Origin: GCA-2794515 sp034436155
Lineage (GTDB): Bacteria > Chloroflexota > Anaerolineae > Aggregatilineales > Phototrophicaceae
Assembly: GCA_034436155.1 (NCBI GenBank)
Contig: DAOTVP010000015.1
Location: 62,001-126,000, forward strand
Reading direction: 5' to 3'
Length of the DNA stretch: 64,000 nucleotides
Shown: positions 43,417-51,987 of the stretch, in pieces
Position numbering within the stretch: position 1 is the first letter of the stretch
Layout: the number at the start of each line of letters is the position of its first letter
Position numbers and translations under genes: made by a program
Notes under the pieces: generated by a model
What the model was told of the DNA's origin: nothing
Database searches by the model: none
What the model saw: the letters and a program-made list of their open reading frames with translations, nothing else

Positions 43417-45720
43417 CTATTGTACATTAAATTGGGCAGATAATGCCACTTGCGACCCGATGAATTCCGCATTAGATGTAAAAAAATTGACGCGATTTTC
43501 GTATAGACACGTATCGGGACACCGATACAATTCAATGACGAGCCGATATTCTCCCTTTGAAAGTGTTGGTGTGACGGGGATGATGTATTCATCGAGGCTA
43601 TATTTTTGTGATGACCAGCGTCGTGTTGGGTATCCCGCTAAATAACGCGGGGCGGTTTGTAACCAGCGTAAACCGGGCGCATCCACCGCTTGTAAAAATA
43701 CCACCACCTGATAATTATCGGTGAGCCGTCGGGCGGTGCGCCATGCGACTTGAACGTGTATGGTATCTCCAACGTGATAGGTTGTTTTTGGATACAAGAC
43801 ATCATAGCCTAACATCTCAATGCCCACATCGGTTTTATAATTTTGCGCCACAAAATGATTCAAAAAATGTCCATCGACAGGATATATCGAATATGGGGCT
43901 TGTGGGATGATGAATAAAATCACAAATAGTGTGAATCCCATGATGATAACCCCCACCAACCGCGCCGATTGAATAGGGAGTAAGCCCAATTCAACAATCG
44001 GATAAACACGTTTTCGTCTCGAAATACTGAATACGATATTGAGGATAAGTATAACCCCTACGCCTGCACTGATGCCCCACGCCGTTTCGCGGATGGGGGT
44101 CGACTCATAGCTGATGGTTAAAATGCCTTCGGTGGCATTTCGGATATTCACTTGTATCAATCCTGTGGCGGGGTTAGCGATAATCCCCACAGGTGTCCCA
44201 TTGACATCAGCACGCCAACCATCGGCATAAGCGCGTAACACCTCGAAGGTGGCGCTGGTATTGGTTTGGATGAAATATTGGTCACGATGACTTTCTGTGA
44301 GCAGTAAACCCGCTTGCTTGGATGGGGTCAATTGACTTTGGGGTATCCGCACAACATTCCCCGTCTGATATTCGCTGATAAGGCGACGATTGGGGACGAT
44401 CGGCATGGGTAAGGTGATAGGGATAGGTCGGGACGGGGGCAATACTGCCATACCATAACCCAATTGTTCGTGTGTAATTTGTGCCACGTTATCCCATGTA
44501 CGGCTTTCATCTGACCAACGTGGCGCTAAACAAACAGGCAATGCCGATAAGCAAATCCCCACAATGATGATTGGTAATATCAATCGTTGCATATTCCGCG
44601 AGATATATCGTGATACCCCATACACCCCACTGCCGACAATCGCCAAACATAAACTGATGGGGGTCATCAGCCATAAGGCTCTGGGCAGGATTAGCACGGC
44701 GATGCTGATCAACATCATGGCACCTATCGACCAAAATATGCGCCAGCGCCGATATAATTGTGAACTGAACAAGGTCAATATTCCCAAAACGGTGAATATT
44801 ATCCCCCCCCAACCGATGCCCAATTGGGGGATATGAATTTGTTGATTCAAGTCGATGGGTGTTATCGGCGCGATGATGTTATTCAGGCTTAAAATGGGCA
44901 ATAAACGGGTGTATGGGGCTGGTATCCACGTCACGAGGTCTTGTTCTGACCACGCAGGTAGCCAAAAAAATGCCGATAATCCCAGCCCTATCAGCAGGGC
45001 GAATCCGCCACTCAACACACCGCGCCAATCGATACGCAGAGAGATAATCATCATTCCCCAAACAGCAATCAAGATCAGCGTGGATACGATAGCCATTTCG
45101 AGATGTGTCAGCCACATCAGCGCGTAAATCAGCGCCAAAATCACCCGATCTATCGGATTTTTGCACAGCGTTAGTCGCCCCATGCTCCATAAACTGGCGG
45201 GTAATAAGGCGCTGGCGATGAGAAGGGGCAAATCACCCAAAATATACGGGACCGTTAACCCGATAAACGGGCTATACACATATAGTAATGCGCCGATAAT
45301 CGCATATTCTGCCCGCATCAAGCGCAATAGAAATAAATAAGTCATCACACCGCATAACACGATTGCCCCACTAGCGACCAAGCGCATGGCGATAATGGTA
45401 TCATTGGTGAAAAACAATTCGGTCAAAGCAGTGATATAGGGCGTGGCAGGCGGGTAATAGTTGCCAATCGGCGCACCATACCCACTGAGTGCCCCTTCTA
45501 TCCAACGCGGATAAATCCGCCCTTCGCGCAGGGCATCGGCATAACTCCACGCCATATACGCATGATTTTCGAGCGCCGTGTTGCTGGGAATATTCCCTTG
45601 TACGATGAACGGCAGGGCGATGATGAGCGACAAGCAGAACACAATCACAATACCCCAATCGGCAATTTGTTGCGATTGGCGCATCCATGTGGGTAAATCA
45701 TGTGGATAATCATTATTCAT
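43417..45720 (-). CDS. Large multi-pass membrane protein (6-pyruvoyl-tetrahydropterin synthase-related membrane family/GT-C-like)
   Basis: 767 residues. About 11-13 membrane segments are followed by an extracytoplasmic C-terminal domain of about 200 residues and one more membrane helix near 590. Early motifs ENHAYMAWSYADALREGRIYPRW, GYGAPIGNYYPPATPYI and FLLRLMRAEYAIIGALLYVYSPF resemble GT-C glycosyltransferases and the so-called PTPS-related membrane proteins. The Glu-Asn-His near the first outer loop may stand for the usual acidic catalytic residues. Likely role: transfer of sugars from lipid-linked donors to envelope components, but this is inferred from fold. Confidence 0.65.
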   Translation of the reverse strand: MNNDYPHDLPTWMRQSQQIADWGIVIVFCLSLIIALPFIVQGNIPSNTALENHAYMAWSYADALREGRIYPRWIEGALSGYGAPIGNYYPPATPYITALTELFFTNDTIIAMRLVASGAIVLCGVMTYLFLLRLMRAEYAIIGALLYVYSPFIGLTVPYILGDLPLLIASALLPASLWSMGRLTLCKNPIDRVILALIYALMWLTHLEMAIVSTLILIAVWGMMIISLRIDWRGVLSGGFALLIGLGLSAFFWLPAWSEQDLVTWIPAPYTRLLPILSLNNIIAPITPIDLNQQIHIPQLGIGWGGIIFTVLGILTLFSSQLYRRWRIFWSIGAMMLISIAVLILPRALWLMTPISLCLAIVGSGVYGVSRYISRNMQRLILPIIIVGICLSALPVCLAPRWSDESRTWDNVAQITHEQLGYGMAVLPPSRPIPITLPMPIVPNRRLISEYQTGNVVRIPQSQLTPSKQAGLLLTESHRDQYFIQTNTSATFEVLRAYADGWRADVNGTPVGIIANPATGLIQVNIRNATEGILTISYESTPIRETAWGISAGVGVILILNIVFSISRRKRVYPIVELGLLPIQSARLVGVIIMGFTLFVILFIIPQAPYSIYPVDGHFLNHFVAQNYKTDVGIEMLGYDVLYPKTTYHVGDTIHVQVAWRTARRLTDNYQVVVFLQAVDAPGLRWLQTAPRYLAGYPTRRWSSQKYSLDEYIIPVTPTLSKGEYRLVIELYRCPDTCLYENRVNFFTSNAEFIGSQVALSAQFNVQ

Positions 45721-45824
45721 GGCGCTTATTGTACCCGATTTTAGGTTTCTGCCGATAGGATTGTATCGCTATCACGCCGATTTTGTGCTATCCTGATTTT
45801 TCTGATTGGTGATGATATGATAAG

Positions 45825-46328
45825 ATGTCTGCTCATTTTGATATTCAAACCCCAAAATTAGACGATTTGCCCGCGATGATGGCGCTATGGTGGGAGCGCA
45901 TGATAATTATCAGGCAAAGCGCCCCGCATTTGCATCGTCATATCCAAGCCGAAGCCGACTATCTCGCTCAATTGACGGCTTGGTTAACCGATGAACGGGC
46001 GATATTGCTTTGCGCCAAAAAAAATCATGCCCTCATCGGTTATATGGTGGGGATATGGCGCGATAATATCCCTGTCATTAGCGATATGGCGTTAGATGCA
46101 CATACCTATCATCGTGGTTTGGCAAAAGGGTTATTTGGGGTTATGCAGACGCACATGATCGCCCGATCATCCGTCCCGATTATCATCCGCGTGGCGCGAT
46201 ATTACGCCGTTGAACAAGCCTTTTGGCGCGGATTAGGTGCAACAGAATGGATCAATCACACATGGGAGCGCAATCCCCTTTATCAGTGGATGCAATTGTC
46301 ATCCGTCCCGCCGATCAAGCCGATATAA
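45825..46328 (+). CDS. GNAT-like acetyltransferase (degenerate CoA loop)
   Basis: 167 residues. Overall GNAT layout: TPKLDDLPAMMALWWERM, AILLCAKKNHALIGYMVGIW, ISDMALDAHTYHRGLAKGLFGVM and a final YYAVEQAFWRGLGATEWINHTW. The acetyl-CoA loop reads YHRGLAKGL in place of RGxGxG. Substrate unknown. The gene faces away from the large membrane protein gene, and its 3' end overlaps the next GNAT. Confidence 0.72.
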   Translation: MSAHFDIQTPKLDDLPAMMALWWERMIIIRQSAPHLHRHIQAEADYLAQLTAWLTDERAILLCAKKNHALIGYMVGIWRDNIPVISDMALDAHTYHRGLAKGLFGVMQTHMIARSSVPIIIRVARYYAVEQAFWRGLGATEWINHTWERNPLYQWMQLSSVPPIKPI

Positions 46329-46765
46329 CGGCAATTGGTCAATTGTGGCAGAAATTGGCAATCCATCATCAACAACTCGATGACCGTTTGCCCAAACCCG
46401 CATCGGATGGTGGCGCATTATACGCCAATCGGATGCTGTCGCTATTGAACGATTCGTATCATCAAATTTTGGTGGCAGACCACAACGGGCAATTGGTCGG
46501 CTTTGTGCTGGGCATGATTGCCGATTACATGCCAGAAATATTTTTGCCCGAAACAACAGGTTTTTTAGCCGATATTTTTGTGGATGAAGCCTATCGTGGG
46601 GTAGGGGTTGGCAAAAAATTGGTGTCTGCGTTGAGCGCGTGGTTCAAATCGCGTGGGATTCTGACGATGGAGTGGTATGTCGCCTCAGAAAATGCCCACG
46701 CCCGCGCCTTTTGGGAGCATATCGGCGGAAAAGCGTTGATGATACGGATGCAACTGACTTTATAG
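46262..46765 (+). CDS. GNAT-family N-acetyltransferase overlapping the previous one
   Basis: 167 residues from ATG 46262 (alternatives: GTG 46286). The domain proper begins at IVIRPADQADITAIGQLW. The CoA loop FVDEAYRGVGVGKKLVSALSAWF is canonical, with MEWYVASENAHARAFWEHIGG at the end. It overlaps the preceding GNAT gene by about 67 bases in another frame, so the pair is translationally coupled or is a former two-domain enzyme split by a frameshift. No strong ribosome site is seen. Confidence 0.78.
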   Translation: MGAQSPLSVDAIVIRPADQADITAIGQLWQKLAIHHQQLDDRLPKPASDGGALYANRMLSLLNDSYHQILVADHNGQLVGFVLGMIADYMPEIFLPETTGFLADIFVDEAYRGVGVGKKLVSALSAWFKSRGILTMEWYVASENAHARAFWEHIGGKALMIRMQLTL

Positions 46766-46783
46766 TGACACAAAGGGGAAGTT

Positions 46784-47431
46784 ATGCGCTACATACATCC
46801 TGTGGGGATTCACGAGAAATTTGTCGCCAGTGGCGAATATCCGCACCATCATAGCCAGTGGAGTGTGCATCAATTCCCCGATGGCGCGTGGATGATGCGC
46901 GTGGATTGGGATAAACGTGCCATAGATGGCACGAGCATCCTCATCGAAGCGTGGCGTAGCCCGATTGCCGAAGGTGGCACTATAGACCGGTTTGATATGT
47001 GGGGCTTCGCCGATAAAAATTATCCCATTCAACAGGTGAAAGCGCGTTATTTTGTGGTGGATAACACCCTCGAAATCAGCTTGCAGATAGATAAACAGCC
47101 CCAACTCATCCAATCGCACCGTTTTACATCGGATATGCGCCTTCTGCCCGATATGCCCCTGTTTTGGGGATATATGACGGCGAAATCGGCGCAGACAGTC
47201 GTCTCGTGCGTGTTCGATTTTGCATCACCACAAGCCTTTTTGCCCGTCATGACACAACCGATTATCACGTCATTGGGTGAAGAAACGCTGATCATCGCCG
47301 AAAAATCTCATTTCACACAGCATTATCAGATAGACAACCGAAGTGTATGGATCGATACGTTAGGCATCGTGTTGGCATACGAACAAGATGATGTTCGGCA
47401 TGTCGTCAGAAATTATGCCCGCCGAAAGTGA
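46784..47431 (+). CDS. Conserved-looking protein of unknown function
   Basis: 215 residues with a good GGGGAAG ribosome site. No signal peptide or membrane segment. The sequence is rich in beta strands (WSVHQFPDGAWMMRVDWDKR, DGTSILIEAWRSP, ARYFVVDNTLEISLQI, RSVWIDTLGIVLAYEQDD), suggesting a lipocalin- or DUF-type beta barrel. I do not recognise the family. It sits between the GNAT pair and the TPR membrane genes, 18 bases before the latter. Confidence 0.55.
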   Translation: MRYIHPVGIHEKFVASGEYPHHHSQWSVHQFPDGAWMMRVDWDKRAIDGTSILIEAWRSPIAEGGTIDRFDMWGFADKNYPIQQVKARYFVVDNTLEISLQIDKQPQLIQSHRFTSDMRLLPDMPLFWGYMTAKSAQTVVSCVFDFASPQAFLPVMTQPIITSLGEETLIIAEKSHFTQHYQIDNRSVWIDTLGIVLAYEQDDVRHVVRNYARRK

Positions 47432-47449
47432 TAGAGATGAAAGGGTTCT

Positions 47450-48439
47450 ATGATTAAAAAATTCTTTTTCTTCCTCGGACCAAACCGCACCCGCGCCTTG
47501 TTTTTACTGTTGGCGGGGACAGGTCTTGGCAATTTATTGATGAATGTCATCGTGCAAGATAACCCATGGGCGCGAGATGTTCAGACGATACTGGTGTTTG
47601 TCTTCCTCATCGGCGCGACGATTATTATCCTCAGTGCGCTCGACCCGTTTGAACGGGGGCGTTGGATAGGCATCATCGCGCCTGTGATTGGGGCGTTGCT
47701 TTTGGCGACCCTCTTTTTTCCGAATGCCTTGCCGATTGTGTTAGGTGCGGGTTTCGGTTGGATTTTCGCGGGTATCTTTTTATTCCGACCGCGCACCCCT
47801 GATGAATACAAACAGGCGGTGCGGGCGCTCCGTAAAAGTGAATATGACCAAGCGGTCAAATTGATGGATTCGCTCATCAAAGCCGACCCCAAAAATCCGT
47901 ATCACTATCGCTTTAGGGCAGAAATATTGCGCGTATGGGGAAAATTACCGCTCGCCAAGCGTGATTATAAAAAAATGACCGAAATCGCGCCCGACATGGC
48001 GGTGGCGTGGAATGGCTTGGCAGAAATTTTATTGCAGATGGGTGATTATCAAGCCGCGCACGATGCCGCCCTCAAAGCCTATCAACTCGCGCCAGATGAA
48101 TGGGTATCGGCGTATAATTTAGGCGCAATCGAAGATCGACTCAGACAATCATCCGATGCCATCGAACACCTTCGCCACGCGCTGAATCAAAAAATCCCCG
48201 ATGCGCGTCATCGCTTGCTCGTCCATTTTTATATGGCGCGGAATTATGCCCGTCTAGGCGATTTTGCATCTGCCCAAGAATCGGTCAAGAAAATTCAAAA
48301 TTTATATGGCGGGATTCAAGAATGGCGTACCCTGATGAAAAGCGACCAAGCCCAAACCCTGCGTGATTTTATCGAAGCGGATATTAACACCGTCACCGCC
48401 TTAGCCGATGGCGATATAACCGTGCAAGAATTGGCGTAG
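47450..48439 (+). CDS. TPR-repeat protein with N-terminal membrane domain
   Basis: 329 residues. Four membrane segments lie in the first 110 residues (ALFLLLAGTGLGNLLM, TILVFVFLIGATIIILSAL, WIGIIAPVIGALLLATLFF, ALPIVLGAGFGWIFAGIFLF). Residues 120-300 carry about five TPR units (KSEYDQAVKLMDSLIKADPK, GKLPLAKRDYKKMTEIAPDM, MGDYQAAHDAALKAYQLAPD, RQSSDAIEHLRHALNQKI). It is 8 bases upstream of a second gene of the same design; the two products may act together at the membrane. Function unknown. Confidence 0.72.
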   Translation: MIKKFFFFLGPNRTRALFLLLAGTGLGNLLMNVIVQDNPWARDVQTILVFVFLIGATIIILSALDPFERGRWIGIIAPVIGALLLATLFFPNALPIVLGAGFGWIFAGIFLFRPRTPDEYKQAVRALRKSEYDQAVKLMDSLIKADPKNPYHYRFRAEILRVWGKLPLAKRDYKKMTEIAPDMAVAWNGLAEILLQMGDYQAAHDAALKAYQLAPDEWVSAYNLGAIEDRLRQSSDAIEHLRHALNQKIPDARHRLLVHFYMARNYARLGDFASAQESVKKIQNLYGGIQEWRTLMKSDQAQTLRDFIEADINTVTALADGDITVQELA

Positions 48440-48447
48440 GTGATGCC

Positions 48448-49224
48448 ATGGGGCATGTGATTGCACACATCTTCAAAAATTTTCGGTTGTGGGAACGCCC
48501 CAGCCAAATCGCGTTTCTGATGGCGCTCATCCTTGCTGTTCCCGCATTGGTGTTATCCGTTGCGGGGGATGATAGTGTGCGTGGCTATGCTGTCGCCAGT
48601 TTGATGGCGAGTTTATTCATGGCGCAACTCATCTTTCTATGGGCGAGTCGGGGCATGGTGAGCGATTATACGCGGGCGCAACGTCATTTTTTGCGCGGTG
48701 AATTCGACCACGCTCAACGCATCTTGACCGACCATCTCAGCAAGCATCCCAAAGATGTTCGAGCGATGACCTTATTGGGCAATACCTATCGGCAACTGGG
48801 CGATTTAGACCGTAGCCACGCCATTTTGTTAGAAGCCATTAACATCCAACCAATGAACCATTTTCCGCTTTATGGATTTGGGCGTACACTATTGGTAGCT
48901 GGTCAATATGAACAAGCCTTACCGATTTTTCAGAAATCGCTCAAGGCGGGTGGTCATGATGTTACGTATCTGGATATAGGCGAATGTGCCTATCATTTGG
49001 GCGATATGACCACCGCACGCGAGGCGTTGACCAAAGGCTTAACGCTTGCTTCTGCCGATGAAAATCGGGTGTGGATGGCGCAAGCCTTGTTAAATTTGCT
49101 CGATAACATCGCGCTACCCCGTTTGAGCGATGCGACACGGGCATATTGGACGGCGCAAGCCCACTTATTTGCACATACCCCATATGGGGAGGCGTTAAAC
49201 CAGATTTTGGCTCATCAAAGATAA
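48448..49224 (+). CDS. Second TPR-repeat protein with N-terminal membrane domain
   Basis: 258 residues. Two membrane segments (FLMALILAVPALVLSVAG and VASLMASLFMAQLIFLWA) precede about four TPR units (LRGEFDHAQRILTDHLSKHPKDVRAMTLLGNTY, LGDLDRSHAILLEAINIQPM, AGQYEQALPIFQKSLKAGG, LGDMTTAREALTKGLTLAS). Parallel to its upstream neighbour but with two rather than four membrane segments. A gene for a small anchored protein follows after 19 bases. Confidence 0.7.
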   Translation: MGHVIAHIFKNFRLWERPSQIAFLMALILAVPALVLSVAGDDSVRGYAVASLMASLFMAQLIFLWASRGMVSDYTRAQRHFLRGEFDHAQRILTDHLSKHPKDVRAMTLLGNTYRQLGDLDRSHAILLEAINIQPMNHFPLYGFGRTLLVAGQYEQALPIFQKSLKAGGHDVTYLDIGECAYHLGDMTTAREALTKGLTLASADENRVWMAQALLNLLDNIALPRLSDATRAYWTAQAHLFAHTPYGEALNQILAHQR

Positions 49225-49243
49225 TCATAGGGAGTCGTTGACG

Positions 49244-49780
49244 ATGCAATTATTACTCAATCGTGAAGGCAATATATCTGTTTTTCGGGTTGGTTTAGTC
49301 GTTGGCATTTTAGGGATTCTTGGGATTGCATTGGGATTTTTATCTCTGCAACTCGAAATCGCCAGTCGTCAACAACCGTTTTTTGTGCCTGTCTTTCCGG
49401 GCGCGACCGAACTCGATAGAGGCGCAAGCCCAACTCGTCCACGTTCTGGTCAGGCAGTACGCTATATCGTCTCTGGTGTGACACCAGAAGAAGTGGCGGC
49501 GTTTTATCAGGCAGAACTCGATAAACATCTCGGACAAAATCCCTCGACCATCAATCGTCAATTGTGTGTTCGCAGACCAACCGCAGGTGTTTATGAGACT
49601 TATCAAGAAGGCAACGGCACATTACCTTATCATTATGATTGCATTTTCGATAACACCTTTTTAGATAATCTTCAATTGACCAAAGTACAAATTCAACCCG
49701 GTGTTCGGGATGACATCAATAATTTTAATTTTGAAGGCAATGTGATTATTTTATATGACCAAATATGGTCGAACCCATAA
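49244..49780 (+). CDS. Membrane-anchored extracytoplasmic protein, unknown function
   Basis: 178 residues. One N-terminal membrane segment (VFRVGLVVGILGILGIALGFLSL) is followed by a soluble domain beginning FVPVFPGATELDRG and containing YIVSGVTPEEVAAFYQAELDK. That P-x-PGA plus single-helix pattern occurs in small anchored proteins of Gram-positive bacteria and Chloroflexota with unknown roles. Two cysteines (RQLCVRRP, YDCIFD) may form a disulphide. The ATG at 49244 follows AGGGAG (49229-49234). Confidence 0.55.
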   Translation: MQLLLNREGNISVFRVGLVVGILGILGIALGFLSLQLEIASRQQPFFVPVFPGATELDRGASPTRPRSGQAVRYIVSGVTPEEVAAFYQAELDKHLGQNPSTINRQLCVRRPTAGVYETYQEGNGTLPYHYDCIFDNTFLDNLQLTKVQIQPGVRDDINNFNFEGNVIILYDQIWSNP

Positions 49781-49786
49781 TGACAT

Positions 49787-50302
49787 ATGAGTGAAGAGAC
49801 GCAATCTCCATCTGACGAAACAGGTGGATTTCTTTTACCCCTTTGGGCGGTTTTGATATTGGGCGCGGTTGTGGTGGGATGCGCTATTTTTAATATTCCC
49901 GTTTTTAGTACGCTGTATGGCATCATCTTTCCGCCAACCCCACCTATCCCCGCCGATTCGACCCTCGCCCAACGCACAGTGATAGAACATGGTGTCGAAG
50001 AGAATCGCTATACCAATCCACAAAATCCGTGTCAAGTCGTGCAATTTTTCATCGCTGAAAATGGCACATGCGATGTGATGTGGGATGTGTGTAATGGCGC
50101 TACATTCACCAATTTGAATCGGTCATTCATCCCATTCGCCACCTGCAAAGGTGTGACCCCCGCGGGCGCATTTGCAGTACGGTGGGATGTGAAAATAGAC
50201 TGGCTATTATCACCTGACCAAACGGCATTTCTCATGTCGCACGAGGTGTTATGGAGTGGGATGCCGTTGCCGACATCCACACCGCCAATTATCTCAGATT
50301 GA
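49787..50302 (+). CDS. Membrane-anchored extracytoplasmic protein, unknown function
   Basis: 171 residues. A polar head of 15 residues, one membrane segment (LLPLWAVLILGAVVVGCAIF), then a soluble domain with four further cysteines (NPCQVV, GTCDVMWDVC, ATCKGV), probably two disulphides outside the cell. Six bases after the previous anchored protein, so co-transcribed with it. Its last 14 bases overlap the convergent WD40 fragment. No recognised family. Confidence 0.5.
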   Translation: MSEETQSPSDETGGFLLPLWAVLILGAVVVGCAIFNIPVFSTLYGIIFPPTPPIPADSTLAQRTVIEHGVEENRYTNPQNPCQVVQFFIAENGTCDVMWDVCNGATFTNLNRSFIPFATCKGVTPAGAFAVRWDVKIDWLLSPDQTAFLMSHEVLWSGMPLPTSTPPIISD

Positions 50303-50588
50303 GTAAAATCACATTGCCGATGTTATCACCCGTGACCAATAACTGACCATCGGGGCTGAATGCGAGGCTACTCACACCGAAGTTATACCCCGTGAAGCGG
50401 TTATTTGCTTTGATGTTAACCACATCCCACACAATGACCTGATTATCTGCGCCACCACTGGCTAATAAGTTGCCATCGGGGCTAAAACGCAATTCTGTGA
50501 TAGCCACACCATCGGCATGACCCGCCAAAACGCCTAATTTTTCGTATGTGGTGGCATCATACAGTGCTAATAAGACGAGGATAACCAC
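50289..50588 (-). pseudogene. Remnant of a WD40-repeat protein
   Basis: 99 residues holding about one and two-thirds WD40 blades: ITELRFSPDGNLLASGGADNQVIVWDV and VSSLAFSPDGQLLVTGDNIGNVILLNL. A functional propeller needs six to eight blades, so this looks like the C-terminal end of a lost gene. No ribosome site precedes the first ATG, and the stop codon lies inside the 3' end of the neighbouring gene. It could still be a fragment fused elsewhere in other strains. Confidence 0.55.
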
Positions 50589-50620
50589 ACATTATAAAAA
50601 TTTTACGATTTTTATGCCCA

Positions 50621-51829
50621 TTACGTGACAATTTCCAACCACACGATGCCGATAGCCAAGGTTAAGATGGTGATCGGGATGCCTGCGCGTAGATATTCCA
50701 TGAAGCCTAGTTTGATGCCCCGCGTCCGCGCCACTTCTGCTACGATGAGGGTCGCCGCCGAGCCGAGTAAGGTCAAATTTCCCGCCAATGTGGATGACAT
50801 GGCGAGCGTCAGCCATGCTCCTTGTGGATTGGCGAAGTTATTAATCTCGGTTTTGAGCAACAACACCGCAGGCACATTCGAGATGATATTGCTCAATGCG
50901 CCTGTCACCAAACTGAGCGCCGTCACCCCGCTTTGGAGGAATCCAGAAACCTGTTCAAATATAATTGTGCTGATGCCTGTCGTCTCGATTGCGCCTGTGA
51001 TGACGAATAGCCCCGCAAAAAATGCCAACAAATCCCAATCGAGCGAGAGTAACCGTTCTGGTCTGAGGCGCGAGATGAGCAACAACCCCGCCGCCACACA
51101 TGCCGATGTCACAATCGGCATGCCGATGAGGAAGGCAATCATCAAGCCTCCGACAACGGGCATCACCCGAATCAGCAACGGGTTAAAGGTATGGGGTGGG
51201 GGCAATTCGACAGGGGTTAACGGTGTGCGAAATTCATCGCGGTATAGCATGATAATCACCACCCAACACACGCCTAGCCCAACCAGAGCGATGGGCGCGA
51301 GGTAGGCTAAAAATGTGATATACGGAATCTGGCTCATCTGTCCGATGACGACATTTTGTGGGTTGCCCGTGATGGTCGCCACCGACCCCACATTGGCGGC
51401 TGTGCCTAATCCGATGAGATACGGAATTGGGTTTCGCCCCAAACGCAGGGTAATATCCACCACAATCGGCGTGAACATCAAACAAATCGGGTCATTCAAA
51501 AAGATGGCAGATAAAATCCCCGATGGAAAGATCACCATCGCCAGTAATACCGATGGCGATTTGGCGAGGCGCATCGTCCGACTGCCCACAAACCGAAAAA
51601 ATCCCGCCAAGCGTAAATTCACATTGATGACCATCATCGCGCCCAACAGTAACAATGTGCCTAAATCTATGGCGTGAATGGCTTGTTCTTCGGTGATTGC
51701 CCCCACCACGACCAACAATCCCGCTCCGACTAACGCAATCGTGGCGCGATTCATCCGTAACTTGGGAATTTCGCCGATGGCAATCGCCACATATATCAAC
51801 AGGATAAGACCGCCTGTCACCAGTTGCAT
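50621..51829 (-). CDS. SLC13/ArsB-type ion transporter
   Basis: 402 residues with about eleven membrane segments. It belongs to the ion-transporter superfamily that includes CitMHS, ArsB and NhaD. The paired re-entrant motifs are visible as FLNDPICLMFTPIVVDITL, GTAANVGSVATITGNPQNVVIG and in the second half NIISNVPAVLLLKTEI and STLAGNLTLLGSAATLIVAE. Likely substrate an anion (arsenite, sulphate, dicarboxylate) or a sodium/proton exchange; not decidable here. Nearest relatives are usually annotated as anion permease. Confidence 0.8.
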   Translation of the reverse strand: MQLVTGGLILLIYVAIAIGEIPKLRMNRATIALVGAGLLVVVGAITEEQAIHAIDLGTLLLLGAMMVINVNLRLAGFFRFVGSRTMRLAKSPSVLLAMVIFPSGILSAIFLNDPICLMFTPIVVDITLRLGRNPIPYLIGLGTAANVGSVATITGNPQNVVIGQMSQIPYITFLAYLAPIALVGLGVCWVVIIMLYRDEFRTPLTPVELPPPHTFNPLLIRVMPVVGGLMIAFLIGMPIVTSACVAAGLLLISRLRPERLLSLDWDLLAFFAGLFVITGAIETTGISTIIFEQVSGFLQSGVTALSLVTGALSNIISNVPAVLLLKTEINNFANPQGAWLTLAMSSTLAGNLTLLGSAATLIVAEVARTRGIKLGFMEYLRAGIPITILTLAIGIVWLEIVT

Positions 51830-51882
51830 ATTGATGCTTCCTTGAGTGATTTTAGATGAGATAAGACGAGTTTTTATATTTG

Positions 51883-51951
51883 TGGACGATATACGCGCTT
51901 CGCGCTAATCGTCCATTACATCATACCCGTAGGAACATGATATATCATGTC
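51883..51951. repeat. Dispersed palindromic repeat, module B and shortened C/D
   Basis: Module B: TGGACGAT (51883-51890) and ATCGTCCA (51908-51915) with inner hairpin GCGC-TTC-GCGC (51895-51905). Its 23-base core is the exact reverse complement of the core at 11221-11243. It continues into CCATTACA and ends ATGTCCGCC, like 25911-25977 but with the middle lost. A separate 14-base palindrome CATGATATATCATG occupies 51936-51949. Confidence 0.72.
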
Positions 51952-51987
51952 CGCCATAAAAAATATGGATTGGTATTTGATTTGGGT

